Source of the DNA: Hymenopus coronatus
Lineage: Eukaryota; Arthropoda; Insecta; Mantodea; Hymenopodidae
Direction: 5' to 3'
Assembly: GCA_030762935.1 (NCBI GenBank)
Contig: CM060900.1
Coordinates: forward strand, 112,124,620 to 112,188,619
DNA length: 64,000 nucleotides
Position 1 is the stretch's first letter. Each line of letters opens with the position of its first letter. A program made the position numbers and the translations under genes. Below, one piece after another: positions 46,210-57,844 of the stretch. Below the pieces are notes generated by a model. It worked only from the letters and a program-made list of their open reading frames with translations. It ran no database searches and was not told where the DNA came from.

Positions 46210-46460
46210 GATTTTCCTTTGATTTTGATTTATTTAAAGCCCGCCTTTACTTGACACATCACGATAGGCAGCGACAATGGTGATACGTAAAAGGAAATGA
46301 GAATTGGAAAAGTAAATTTGTGAGGGAAATGTTTAACGAGTAAGCTAAGGGCACTTTTCTCTCATTTTCTAGTTATGAGGGCTGATGAAAACTTGGAAAA
46401 CCCTCCGTCAGGAAATGACGGTCATGGCGAGGTCTCAAACGCGGAACTGCCACCTCCGAG
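46210..46460 (-). repeat. SINE-like segment next to the left edge of the duplicated unit
   Basis: On the minus strand the head region has a degenerate B box (GCGTTTGAGACC). The far end holds AAAGCCCGCCTTTAC, reminiscent of SINE ends here. A similar B-box-bearing segment (51225-51300, GTGGTTCAGATCCCGCC) sits at the left edge of the second duplicate. Confidence 0.35.
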
Positions 46461-47118
46461 AGTGTGTGTGCTGCTTTTATTTTTGTTTTCAAAACTAAAA
46501 TACAATTAATGCTCATAATTATTTTATCATGCCAGACTCATAGAGGGTGTATGTTTCAAAAAATGTTAAGCGTTAAAATTGGGGGTTGGGAGTTTTTTCT
46601 TTTCATATCATCCAATTTTAACCCAATTTCATTGACCATTAATATAACATGCCATTTTAGTTTTCACACTTTATTGCAAATTGGCAAGTTTTAAGGACTT
46701 TAACCCCAAAAAATTAAATTGGGAGACTTAAAATATTTCGACAAAATTTGTTGCAGTTGTATTTTGGAATATTTTCAAAACTGTTCGCTGCCCTTGCATC
46801 CAATTTTTATTTTCGGTCACTGATATACGAACCAACATTCTTTGGCCTACTAGAAGAAACTTTGTACGCTTATACTGCAGGTCAAATAAAATTGTTATAA
46901 CATACCTAAAAAGTCTGAAAAATTACTTCTACCATAATTCCAAACGCTTGTTTAGAAATCTGCTCTGTTTAAGCCAGCTTGTCAAAATATTGCACAATTA
47001 TACAATCGCACTTGGTGAAGATCTTAAATCCCAATCAACTAATGCTTATTTTCAATAATTTTATTGTTATAGAAAATTGTAAGAGCTGCCGTTACATTAT
47101 TTCTAATCTCTTATGCTG

Positions 47119-47706
47119 GGTCTTCACATTTATTCCGTCTTTAGTGCCAGTGGGTTTAAATGCGTGATGTTATTATTAGTTCAGCGAGCCCTTTGTCTCA
47201 AGGGGAAGGTGAAGAATAGAATCTAGGACTAAATGCATTACCGATTTCGTAAATGGATTAATGTACTGGGCGATGCAGAACTCTTTTTCATCGGTGCATT
47301 TTGTGCGTTCTTTAGATTTTGTGTTTTCTCAATTTATTATATTTAGGTCAGTTTTCATTTATTGCTGTAAAGAGCATGATTTCACAACTTCCCCATTCAT
47401 TCTAATGGGGAAGTTGTGCCATCAAAACCTTCTACGTTACCATAACCGTCCAATTCTTTGAATTACCTATACCAGCATAAATGCTATGATTGCGGTTTTA
47501 CGAGACGCAAGCGAATATTCCAAATGTAGATTTTGGAAAGGTATGATACAAGTCCCATTTTACTAAGGTGACCTCTAAACTGTTGACATCCACATCTTCT
47601 ACTTATCGTTCGCTAGTCCTCTGCAAGAGGCAACGGTTGATAAGCTTTATTGACGTCATGCACGGACAATCGACTAGTGGCAAAAACTGAATAAATCTGA
47701 TAACCC
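47119..47706. mobile_element. MITE-G copy 2, inserted in DUP-A
   Basis: The left end GGGTCTTCACATTTATTCCG, then TCTTTAGTGCCAGTGGG, is the inverted counterpart of the right end (complement GGGTTATCAGATTTATTCAG). The interior matches copy 1 with an extra block of about 120 bp that contains a perfect 14-bp hairpin (47383-47418). The matching point in DUP-B (around 51932, CTCGTATATAAAAG) is empty. Confidence 0.85.
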
Positions 47707-48642
47707 AAATATAAACTTAAATTCCTTGGTCAATCAAGACACAATTTTTGCACTTGGAGCTACAAAACATAATAGCTTATAGAATTGCCCCTACTTATAT
47801 TGTCGACCTCTTCTGCACAAATTGTCACAACTTTATTATTGTGGAGACAACTTTCAACATTTTCACTTAAATTGCCAGTGGAAACTAAAGGCTACTTACG
47901 ACTTTCAAAACTCATCCCTGTATTTATTTACAAACCCCTATATTTTAAAGAACTTGCCCGTGCACTACAAAATAAGACATCTAATTGTTTATAAGGTGTC
48001 CAATTGTAAATAACCGTTATAACATGGATAGCATTTTCAGCATTTTTGACACTTTACCAGGATTCATTTCTAAAATATTTACTAGCCTTCGATTGAAGGT
48101 TTTAACTACAGAAGTATTGGTAAATATCATATTACCAACGTAAAGCCACAAGTTTTGTAGCTGTGGGAGATAAAAGCGTTTAGATTTTAATCATTAAGCT
48201 CTACAAAAGTTAATTAATATGTCAAAACTGCCAAAACATACCGGAGTGATAATTTGTGCACGTACTTCTGTAGTGTCTAGTAATGCATCTACTGAAACTT
48301 AATCTCTAGCTTCAGTAATTTAAACATGATTCCTTAAGGGGCGCTATAAGGAAGGGTTTGAAAACCATTAAGTGGGGTGATCTATATGTTTAACTGTTTT
48401 ACTCTGTCAGTACAAACAAAAACACTTACATTATCAATAAAACATTTCAAAACATTTCTGGAATTCCTTTACTGTAGGTTCATCGAGATCTTTAGTTCAC
48501 AAAAACCCCTCTTAGTTGCATGAAGCAAAAACATCTGTAAATAACAGCCTAATAGAAATGGACCATTATTATTATATCTAATAATAAACCGTTATCAACT
48601 CTCCGGAGCTTTGTACATGTCGGTTACTAATGTGAACATCCG

Positions 48643-49072
48643 TCACAGTAGGAAAGTCAGAGAAACAGTTTTATCTTTCCATTGCTGTTGAAGGTAATTG
48701 GTATTTATCTGTAGCTGCCTTCGTTTTTCTAGGAAGAAAACAGAAAACATTACACAAAAGGAAAATGAAGGAGAAATCGAAAGATCCAATGATATATAAC
48801 AATACCACGCAGCTCCGAGTATTTGAATTGACAGCGCGATATCCCATAACAATAACACGCTATTAGTAAATGCAATACCCGAGAGAAAATATACCTTTGC
48901 CCTTTTCAAACACATGAGACATATTTCTGAGATGTTTGCACGCGACTACTTCGAAGGCGCTCATAACCATTATCGGAGCAAAGAGAGAACACAATAGTAA
49001 ACATAAAATCTTGAGGTAGAGCAATAAAGTGAACTGAGTGTAAATTGAAGGTGGCGATGTGTATGGTGCCAT
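48643..49072 (-). CDS. Candidate two-exon small protein, uncertain coding status
   Basis: Exon 1 (49072 to 48895) begins MAPYTSPPSIYTQFTLLLYL, has a hydrophobic core to about residue 37, then FEVVACKHLRNMSHVFEK. A donor GTATAT follows. After 166 bp a pyrimidine-rich TTTTCTTCCTAG acceptor leads to exon 2 (48728 to 48643), which ends in TGA. The total is 87 residues. An in-frame stop lies just upstream of the ATG. DUP-B keeps the ATG, the frame, the GTATAT donor and the CTAG acceptor. Against this, the two exon-1 sequences differ at 24 of 171 positions spread 11/5/8 over codon positions, which is not a clear coding pattern, and exon 2 is out of frame in DUP-B. Function unknown; a signal-anchored or secreted peptide would be the guess. 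Confidence 0.25.
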
Positions 49073-50415
49073 AATAAAATATACTTCATTTTAAAAAGGT
49101 GACAGTGAGGAATCGGCAAGGTTAAAATGTTTTGATAAACTATTAATTGAATCTATTAAGGGACAATGGGAGCGAAATTTCAAATTTCTATCTCTCAGTA
49201 AAGATTTCTTAGAAAATTTTAATCTGACTGCATTGCTATTTTAATATGAATACCAAATTTAATTCAAATTGAATAAATAATTTTAAAGAAGTAAATGATT
49301 TCACAAATATTAATAGTACAAAATCAAAAGTTTTCGTGAACCTCAAAATTTGAGAAAATTGTTTGGAAGTTTCTCAACTGGAGCTTTGAATCACTTACAA
49401 AAATTATGTCTACTGAAATGTCAATAAGTTTTATTATGATTTTATGAAATATTTAAGTATGTTATAAATTCTAATCTTTAGAATTAATTACTTTTTTGAA
49501 AAATTAAATAGTACATGTTCGGATAATTTTATCGTCTATAATATTACAATAGATGTTCTTGCACACTCTGGGAAACTTTTGTTGTATTAAATAAAAACTG
49601 AGACGCGTGGAACGTTTTGAAATTGTGAAAATGTAGATTTGAGTAAAACGCATCTTTATTACGTAGTATGGTAGAAAATAGGTGTATTGGAGATCTTTAA
49701 AATGGCTATAGAGCACGAAGCAAGGTGGCTTAGCTAAATGTTAATTCCAAGGATTCCAGAAGCCATTTGCTATTAAAAAAACGATTTTGTTCTTTTTGAC
49801 CAATAATAGTAAAAATTTCACTGCCAGTGTGCCTTAAGAAAGAGTAAAGCTTATTAGATTTAGGAATCATTGAATTTGTATCAGGAGTGTGTATCGGGTG
49901 GGGATAATCGGGTCTGGCCGTCTGTCACTAGCGAAGGAGAGCAGCACCCGTGAGGGGTTTACCCTGTTGTCTAATCTCACTGGCTCTATGGGATCTAACC
50001 AGATCTTTCGGATCTAGTCGTGTCTTTGCAAAGTCCCTGGTCGTTGTTAATACGCTCCCGACCGAACTGAGAAATCGGTGATAATTCGTAACTTTTTCTG
50101 TGGGATTCAAAACAAACAAAATGTTAGAGAAGTAACTGGCACACGCAGCCCAAACAAGCGGGAACATCAGCATTTGAAATGTGACTTCATGTTGTCCCGG
50201 GTATTTACTTTTATCTACTCTTTCTATACTGTTATTTTTCGAAATACTACGTGTTATAAGAATTTTATGCATTTTGGTTACCTTTTTATGCCTTTCCATA
50301 TCTATCTGCTAAGCAGTATCTTTATAGCACTTGTTAAGCCAGAAAGCATATGCAAATGTAAGGTTGGTGTTTAATGGAATTCCCATTTACACTTAGTTTA
50401 TTTTCTCAGTAACAG

Positions 50416-51309
50416 GTATAGTTGATGTTGCCCGCCGTCCCTCCACAGCGTTGTCAACGAAAGAAAGGTTTGTTCTTTGAGGCCTTCAGCCACTATGGTG
50501 AATAGGTTATGTAACTTACCGCAAACTACGTGAATTATTAAACGAAACACAGCACACATGCACGTGCGTGAAGTCTGGGACCTACAGACAGAATAAAACC
50601 ACAGTCTAGTCAAGTGCAACAGTCGCGAACTATAATGGAAGGAGAATTCATCCGTTTGACACCGGTGCTCCATGCGGCAAGCAAGAAAAGCATTGAAAAC
50701 TACTACTCTGCTCTGGAAGGTTTTGAACTTTTTCTCTTAAAAGTTTGAAACATCATTTATGCCACAATGAAGCCTAATACCCCCAATATATTTTTATAGG
50801 GTACAGATGGCAAGTGAAAATCTGAGACAAGAGCTTATAACTCTGAGGACTGTAATACAAATGTCTTAGGGCAAATAGTTTAATAACATCATTCCACCTG
50901 TACTCTAATGTACTAGCAAATTTGATTCCCCAACACATTCGCTGCTTCCTTTGTCACACATTAAGTGCCTATGCACTTAAGTTTTCTTCTGTCTGCCTCT
51001 ATGGCTTTCTTTTACTTGTGTTAGTTTACAATTGCAAACACATTTACACTTTTGTAAGATCTCTACACTTTAACCTTAAACGTTGCACTTCTGCAGATTT
51101 ATACTTACACTGACGTCGTAAGCCGTCAATTACTTTATTTAATTTATTAATAATTTCATCTTCAAATGTTTGTGCTAGATTAGGTCTATCTGTTGGGCAT
51201 GTAGACGACTCTCATATTTTCCTATTTTAATGACTGATCTGCAGTCAGGGAGGATGGTGGCGGGATCTGAACCACGAAGCTCCCTGTCATTAGTCCTTCT
51301 GTGGCTGTG
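50416..51309. other. Spacer between the duplicates
   Basis: Sequence without counterpart beyond either copy. It has a GC-richer first 250 bp and a B-box-like GGTTCAGATCC on the minus strand at 51260-51275. The frame at 50922-51113 is unrecognised. Confidence 0.4.
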
Positions 51310-54300
51310 TGTGTGTTTGTTAATGTAAAAATACTTTAAGTATTTTCATAATTATTTCATAATTTTTCCACACTTATCAGATGTATAAGTTTCCAAAAAC
51401 GTTAAAATGGTAGGAAGTTTTTCCTTTTCTTATCTCCCTATTTCAAACACACTTTAATTAATCCGAACATATTGTACCATTTTATTTTTAATATTTTATT
51501 GCATATTTGCACAATTTTAATAACTTCGAGACCAAAGCGTTAAATTGGGAAACTTAAAATATATTGACAAAGTTTGGTGCTTTGCGTTTTAGAATAATTT
51601 TCAAAGCAGTTCGTTACCCTTATTTTCAATCCGTAATATACAAATCAGCATTGTTTGGTCTATCTGTATGAAACATACGTTTATGCTTAGATCCGATAAA
51701 AATTATTATAATGTACCTCTCTATTATAAGCTATCTCTTAAAAGTTACCCACCGGTTGAAACACGTATTTAGAAATCTGTACAGTTTAAACCATTTCGTC
51801 CAAATATTACACAGTTGTACAACCGGGGATGCAAAAGATTTTAAATCTTCTTAAAATCAACTAATTCTTATTTTCAATCATATAGCGCTCCAAAAAATTT
51901 AATGCTACCTTAGCTTTATTTCTAACCTCGTATATAAAAGCAAATTTCTTGTAAATCAGGGCATAATTTTTGCACTTGCAGATAGAAAAAATGATAGGAT
52001 ATTAAGTCATATCAAAAAAAAATGTCTACTCGGATTGCCAGCCTCTACTGAACAAATTGGCACAATTGGATCCATGTGGACAAAACTTTTGACAATATCA
52101 CTTAAAACTAAAGTGGAAACTAAAGACTTTCAAAAATCATCCATATTCTTATTTATAAACCCTCATTTAAAGAACTTGCTGTGCAATACCAAGTAAGACA
52201 TTTGTTTATCAGGTGCCTAATGTAAATAATCTGCATAATAATGCATAATTTATTAAACATTCTTTCCATTTTATAATGAATCATTTTTAAAATATTCCCA
52301 TATTCATTAAAGGTTTTAGATGTATTCATAAATGTCATGTTAACAATGTGAGGCCTGAAATTCTGTAACTGTGGGAGAAAAAGCATTTGATTTTAATCAT
52401 TAAGATCTTTATAAGCTATTTAATGCATCTAAATTACAAAAACATGTTGGAGTGAAAATTCATACATATATTTCTGTAATTTTTAGTAATATATGTACAG
52501 AAATTTTATCTCTAGCTTCAATAATTTAAAATAAGTTTCTTAAGGGGCATTAAGTGGAAGAATTTGCAAGCCATTGAGTGACCTGTATGTTTAACTGTTT
52601 TCCTCTCTGGGTAGAAACAAAACACTCACATTGGCAATAAACGTTTCAGACTATTTCTGGAATTCTTTTGTTATAAATCCGCCGAGTTCTTTTCATCGTA
52701 AAAATTCCTTCCAGTTGTATGAAGCAAAGACATCTGTAAATAATAAACTAACAGAAATAGACAGTAGTAATAGCATTACTTTGTCTAATAATATACCTTT
52801 ATCAACTCTCAGGAGCTTTATACACTTCAACTAATAGTGTGAGCATCTGCCACCGTAGGAAAGCAAAAAAAAAAAAAAAAAAAAAAAAACATTTTTATCT
52901 TTTTGTTGTTGAAAGTAATTGGTTTGTAGCTACCTTCGTTTTTCTAGAAAGAAAACATAACACAAAAGGAAAAGTAAAGGGAAATCAAAAGACCCTTCCT
53001 CCAATGATATATAACAATAGCACAGAGTTCTGTGTATGTGAATTGACAGCGCGATATACCATAATAATAAGCTATTAGTAAATGAATAACCTGAGGGGAA
53101 AATATACCTTTTCAAAAATACAAGATATATTTCTGAGATGTTTGCACGTGGCTACTTCGAAGGCACTGATAATCATTATCGGAACAAAGAGAGAACACAA
53201 TAGTAAAAATAAAACCCTAAGATAGACCAATAGTGTGAGCTGAGAGTAAATTGAAGGTGGAGATGTGTGTGGTGACATAGCAAGATATACTTCATGTTAA
53301 AGAAGTGACAGTGGAGAATCAGCACGGTTAAAACCTTTTGATAAAATATTAATTGAGCCTATTTTGAAACTTTTACTGTGGTTACATTGCTGTTTTCGTA
53401 ATATAAATACCAAATTCATTCAAACTGAATAAATGTTTTGCAAGATATGAATTATTTTATTAACCTCATTATGTAAACATATTGCATAATCAAAGGTTTC
53501 CAAGAGCCTGAAAAATTGAAGCATTTAATTGGAGCGTTGACTCGCATACAAAAGTTTGAAGGGTGATATTTCAATAATTTCGATAGCTAAATTAAGCTAA
53601 TTTTCAATGGTTATACATTCTAATCTCTAAAATTAAATAATCTTTATTCATTATTGTTTTTTAAAATTATTATTGGAATTTGTATAATTTCTTCACCTAT
53701 AATATTGCAATACTTCTTCTCAATTTGAGAAATTTTAGTTTTATTTAGACAAAAACTGAGACCCGTGGAACATTTGAAAATGTAGTTCTGAGGAAAGCGC
53801 TGTTTGATAAAAATAGTAGCCATGAAAATGTATTTTTGTACGATCTTTAAATAGATATAGAGCCCAGAGAATGGGGGACAGCTAAATGCTGATTTTCTGT
53901 GTATTTCCAAATTTCTAACAACCATTTTCTGTAAAAAAAAAAAGAACTATTTTCCCTTTTTTCACCAACTATAGTTAAAATTTCACTCCTTGCATCCCTT
54001 AATGAAGAATATGAATAATTTGTGTTACAAAATAGGTTGAATATTTTTCAAAGTATATCAAAGGTCTGCATCGGGTCTGCCCTTTTACCACTAGCGAAAG
54101 AGAACAACACGTCTGAGAGAATTGACCTTGCTGTGACATCACCTGATGTTGATATTGCAATCGGGTCTAGTCGTGTATTTGGTAGTTATTCCTGATCGTT
54201 CATACTCTTTCGACCGTACTGAGAAATAAATGATAAGTTGCAACTCTTTCACTGTGATTTAAAAAAGGAAAAATAATAGAGAAGTAACTGGCACACCCAG

Positions 54301-54548
54301 CACTAGTATAAAAATAATGCGGGAACATCAGCGTTTAAGATTGACTTCATGTTGTCCTGGAATAAATGTATTTATTTTTATCTCCTGTTTTATAATGTTA
54401 TTTTCCGGAAATACTATTATCTCCGTACCAATCGGCTAAGCAGTTCTTTTACTAACGCTTGAGACAAGTCAGAAAGGATATGCAAATATAAGGCTGATGT
54501 TTAATGGAATTCCCATTTACAGTTTGTGTATTTTCTCAGTAGCGGATG
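51310..54548. repeat. Tandem duplicate, right copy (DUP-B)
   Basis: Partner of 46470-50415, in the same orientation, at a repeat distance of about 4.1-4.8 kb. It lacks MITE-G. A run of 25 A (52865-52889) has expanded where DUP-A reads GAAAGTCAGAGAAACAG. Confidence 0.85.
52944..53278 (-). pseudogene. Counterpart of the candidate small protein in DUP-B
   Basis: Exon 1 (53278 to 53108) starts MSPHTSPPSIYSQLTLLVYL and ends ISCIFEK before GTATAT. The 164-bp intron (53107 to 52944) ends TTTCTTTCTAG. Splicing would enter exon 2 in another frame, toward the poly-A tract, so a product like that of DUP-A is not possible. Seven bases at the exon-1 end account for the phase difference. Confidence 0.3.
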
Positions 54549-54610
54549 TATTTAAAGTACATTGGTGCATTTAATAATAGTGCACGTATGAATATAATGT
54601 ATATTAGTAA

Positions 54611-54974
54611 GTTATTTCCTGTAACTCTTAAATTGAGCATAGATCATCTTATGTTTCCGTGATCGGATTTGAACTTCTAGTTCGTGAGTTCGCCGATATG
54701 CGCCATGGTGACGAGGGATTCGCTCGTAGCTCACAGATGGCACTGTAGGATGAAATCACGACTTGCGGGCGTGAAATGGCGGAGTTTTTCCCAGAAACCT
54801 TCTTATTTAAAGGTATGGGATTCTTTTGTGTGCCAACAAACATTACACGAGACCATTGGCTTTACTTTTCTTTCGAAGGAAGCGGTGCTAAGGATTTTTG
54901 CGTCCGAAAGAATCCATCACCATGTTTGAACCTTGTATTTTGGGTTTCACAGAGTAACTGCTACACCACGAAGG
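54611..54974 (-). repeat. SINE-T copy
   Basis: Same blocks as 26486-26855: GTTATTTCCTGTAACTC, GATCGGATTTGAACTTCTAG, ATATGCGCCATGGTGACGAG, GAAATCACGACTTGCGGG, and a right-end tRNA-like head (minus strand CCTTCGTGGTGTAGCAGTTA). A target duplication is not evident. Confidence 0.8.
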
Positions 54975-55014
54975 TATACCTTTCATTAAATATTTGAAGG
55001 AGAATGTATTTCAG

Positions 55015-55061
55015 AAGGCAATGTGTACTTTGCTATAGACATTTTTCTTCATAAACTTCAC
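55015..55061 (+). other. Very short splice-bounded frame
   Basis: ATTTCAG, then 47 bp with one open frame (GNVYFAIDIFLHKLH), then GTAAGT at 55062. It starts in phase 1. Too short to call an exon; recorded because it fits the phase of the chain from 12108. Confidence 0.1.
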
Positions 55062-55221
55062 GTAAGTTGAATAAACATATGTACTATACACGCGTGTCAT
55101 TGCTATCGCAAGTGACTTGTTGCTAGAGTTAGGTTTGTAGTCGGGTCTCGGGTAGCACTCGGACGAGTCTAGGTAGGTCAGACTAGGTTTAATAGTATAC
55201 CGAACGTTTATTTCGTTGTTA

Positions 55222-55340
55222 TTTTTGGGTAGTGTTTAACGCAAGATTTTAGTACAATGTGGCACCGCAGGAGATGAACTGACTATACATGGAATGTAGA
55301 TGGAGTACCGGTGGAATTGCGAAGGAAAAGATGGGAATAA
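55222..55340 (-). repeat. SINE-P fragment
   Basis: GGTAGTGTTTAACGCAAGAT, ATGTGGCACCGCAGGAGATG, CATGGAATGTAGATGGAGTA and CCGGTGGAATT match the reversed 3' and middle body. Confidence 0.7.
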
Positions 55341-56558
55341 GGTAGATATTAAATATGAGCACCAGAACTAGCCTTACCAACATGAATCACTGTGCAATAT
55401 ATCGACACAATTTCATACACTTGATTGTAGTGTAGGTAAATATATTGCAACGTGGTTGCCAACTATGTTTTACTAGGAATTCGTAAATTCTCACTAAAAT
55501 TAAATATTGAAATATGCTGCAAATGTATATTTTTGCATTTCTAGGATAAACTTTTAGAAATAACGAGCTTATTTTGAAGCATGTCTTGAACACATCAAAA
55601 TTCGGCAACAACCATATATCGCACAGAAATTTTGGAAATATCAGTACAATTTTAATAATTTCTGAAAGTTACCACAGTTCTTGCAATGAAAGTATTCTGT
55701 TCTGAGGTTGCAAGTTCTTAACTGAAGAGTGACGTATTCTATTCTTCAGATGATTAGGAAATTTCCTTGTTGTCTTAATCCTTACTATATTACAAATGCG
55801 TCTACAGAATCCAAATAAATATGTGTGCTACTTGGTTAGCGCCATTGTTGCATGCGCCATATGAGCTTCATTTTCGTTTCTTTCCTAGGCGGAAGACTTT
55901 CATCCGTTTTTCTCAGTAAGATAAGATGCAGGACAGTATTTCATCCTGTCTGTAAAGTCTGTCATCCGAAAATTAAAGGGAAGAAAACCCAACAGACTAG
56001 ATAAAAGTAAAGAAAGAAAAAGGAATAAAAACGCATACAGGCATTCACTTGCTACAAGTAAAATACAAAATTGAAGAACATCAATATCCATGTAAGCCTC
56101 TGATAACGCATAAAGATCGTTATTTAATTTAGAGAACGCAAATTTCGGTATAATACAATGGTGTATTAATAGAATAAGTCAGATGTGGGCAAGCCGCGTG
56201 CAACATGCAGAAGGGAGTGGCATGATATGTGGCATACGGTGAATTATCAAGGCTACCATCTGTCGGAACAGTGGCGTAATCAAATTCTTAGCCTTAGACA
56301 ACTAGAAATGATTTTTTTAAATGGAAGGTATCATTAAATAACAAAAGAAAATTAACCAAATTATTATTATTTGTGCAATAAAACCCTGAAGCTTAAAATA
56401 TGCTATACTACTAGTCAAATTGAGGAGATAAATATTCATAATATCATTTACAAACTTGTAGAAAAAGTTAAGATACAATATCCAAGACTCATGGTTTTTA
56501 CACTAATATATATCATATCATCTTCCTTCATATGACCCTTTTGGAGCTTACTAATTGG
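55341..56558. other. No recognisable feature
   Basis: AT-rich sequence with short frames on both strands, none informative. Confidence 0.35.
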
Positions 56559-56728
56559 AGCCAGTGTAAATATGCAATGTAGATGAAGCAACGCTGGAAT
56601 GCGATGGCGGGGGAAACCGGAGAACCCGGAGAAAACCCGCTGCTGCTCTGCTTTATCCACCGCAATTCCACATGCGGCGAACCTGGCCTTGGTGAGCGCC
56701 AAGTGGTCTAACCACTCGGCCTTGGCGA
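56559..56728 (-). repeat. SINE-P copy, first of two adjacent
   Basis: GGAATGCGATGGCGGGGGAA, CCGGAGAACCCGGAGAAAAC, then the tRNA-like head ending GGTCTAACCACTCGGCCTTG. Confidence 0.75.
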
Positions 56729-56856
56729 TGACACTGATGATATATGGAATAAAAATGGTGCACCGGTGTAATGCGATGGCTGGGGAAATCGGAGAAAAGC
56801 GGCCAGCTGGGTGCGAACCCGGTCCACCTGGGTGAGACCCGGGCCACGGCGCGGCC
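56729..56856 (-). repeat. SINE-P copy, second of two adjacent
   Basis: Starts directly after the first (ATGACACTGATGATATATGG) and ends in its own head (GGGCCACGGCGCGGCC). Middle shortened. Frames through the pair are incidental. Confidence 0.75.
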
Positions 56857-57354
56857 CCGAAAGAATTGTGGTGAGCTATGAGGGCTAAACGCAATTAAAA
56901 GCTTAAAGGTATCAGCTCTACATGTGCTCTTACTGCTTTTGAGGTCAATACCGAAATTAAATATTTTTGGCTAGGAAGTGTAGAATGGTGTGGCTAACCA
57001 CTGTTTCTAAATTTGCAATTAATGCACTGAATGTCCACCGCAAATAATTTACAGAGCAAGATAAATGCACTTAGCTTTAAACCACAGTTGACTGGCTTTT
57101 TTGGTATTCCTTGAAACTATTTTGGTTTTATATTGATGTCTTTAATAAACGCGAAAATAACTGTAGGCAAGTGCTGTTAACCACTAATGTAAGGTAACAA
57201 TTTCATCAATACAAATGCGGAACTGCTAATCCTAGATCTACTACTCCTGCTTTTGGGCACTGATTACCTTTAATTAGTATTATTATATAAAATAAAATGT
57301 GTATCAATAAAATTATGTACATACTAATGACATAGTTGCTAAAACATATGAGAA
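56857..57354. other. No recognisable feature
   Basis: AT-rich sequence. Confidence 0.35.
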
Positions 57355-57490
57355 TTTATTTTTTTGACTAGGAGTAAAACATGAGAAAAAACGAAACTTG
57401 ATACCTCGTTTGAGAAAAGTTTAAGTAGCCAAATCTGAAACCAGTGACAAGGAATATATCGGAAACGGTTAATTCTTATACCATATAGAT
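57355..57490 (-). repeat. REP-A fragment
   Basis: GTTTGAGAAAAGTTTAAGTA, CTGAAACCAGTGACAAGGAA and TATATCGGAAACGGTTAA match the reversed middle of REP-A. Confidence 0.6.
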
Positions 57491-57639
57491 GACACAGGAA
57501 AACTTTTGAGGTATTTGCGGTATGAGGATAGTATAAGTTCCTTGTGAGCTCTGTGAAGATGTAGTGTTATATATGGACATTCCATCAGATATTTATCATG
57601 TCACAAACAGGTGTATTAGAATCCACTTAACTCTTTATA

Positions 57640-57844
57640 GTGTTTAACTCCTGCTTTTACTACATAGGCACCGCAAGCAATGACACTGGAGTGAAAATGG
57701 ATCACGGGTGCAATTTGATGGCGGGAGACACTGGAGAAAACCCGCACTGCGCCGCTTTATCCACAAAAAATCCCACATGCGGTCGCCTGGGATTGAACCC
57801 ATGATGAGAGGCGAGTTGTCCAACTACTCGGCCACGGCGCGGCC
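57640..57844 (-). repeat. SINE-P copy
   Basis: GTGTTTAACTCCTGCTTTTA, GGCACCGCAAGCAATGACAC, GATGGCGGGAGACACTGGAG and a head ending CCAACTACTCGGCCACGGCG. Confidence 0.8.

Larger units (their letters stand above)
46470..50415. repeat. Tandem duplicate, left copy (DUP-A)
   Basis: It aligns by eye with 51310-54548 along its whole length. Anchors include AATTGGGAGACTTAAAATAT / AATTGGGAAACTTAAAATAT, GCATAATTTTTGCACTTG-like text, GAAGCAAARACATCTGTAAA, GACAGCGCGATAT, ACTGAGACSCGTGGAAC, GAGAAGTAACTGGCACAC and GGAATTCCCATTTACA. The left copy carries an extra 588-bp MITE-G. Apart from this, lengths differ only by small indels. Similarity looks like 70-85 percent depending on the segment. Confidence 0.85.

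Noticed and set aside
49504..53925. Second conserved protein in the duplicates (frames at 49504-49716 and 53644-53925)
   Set aside because: The resemblance is no better than the general similarity of the two copies, with indels that break the frame.
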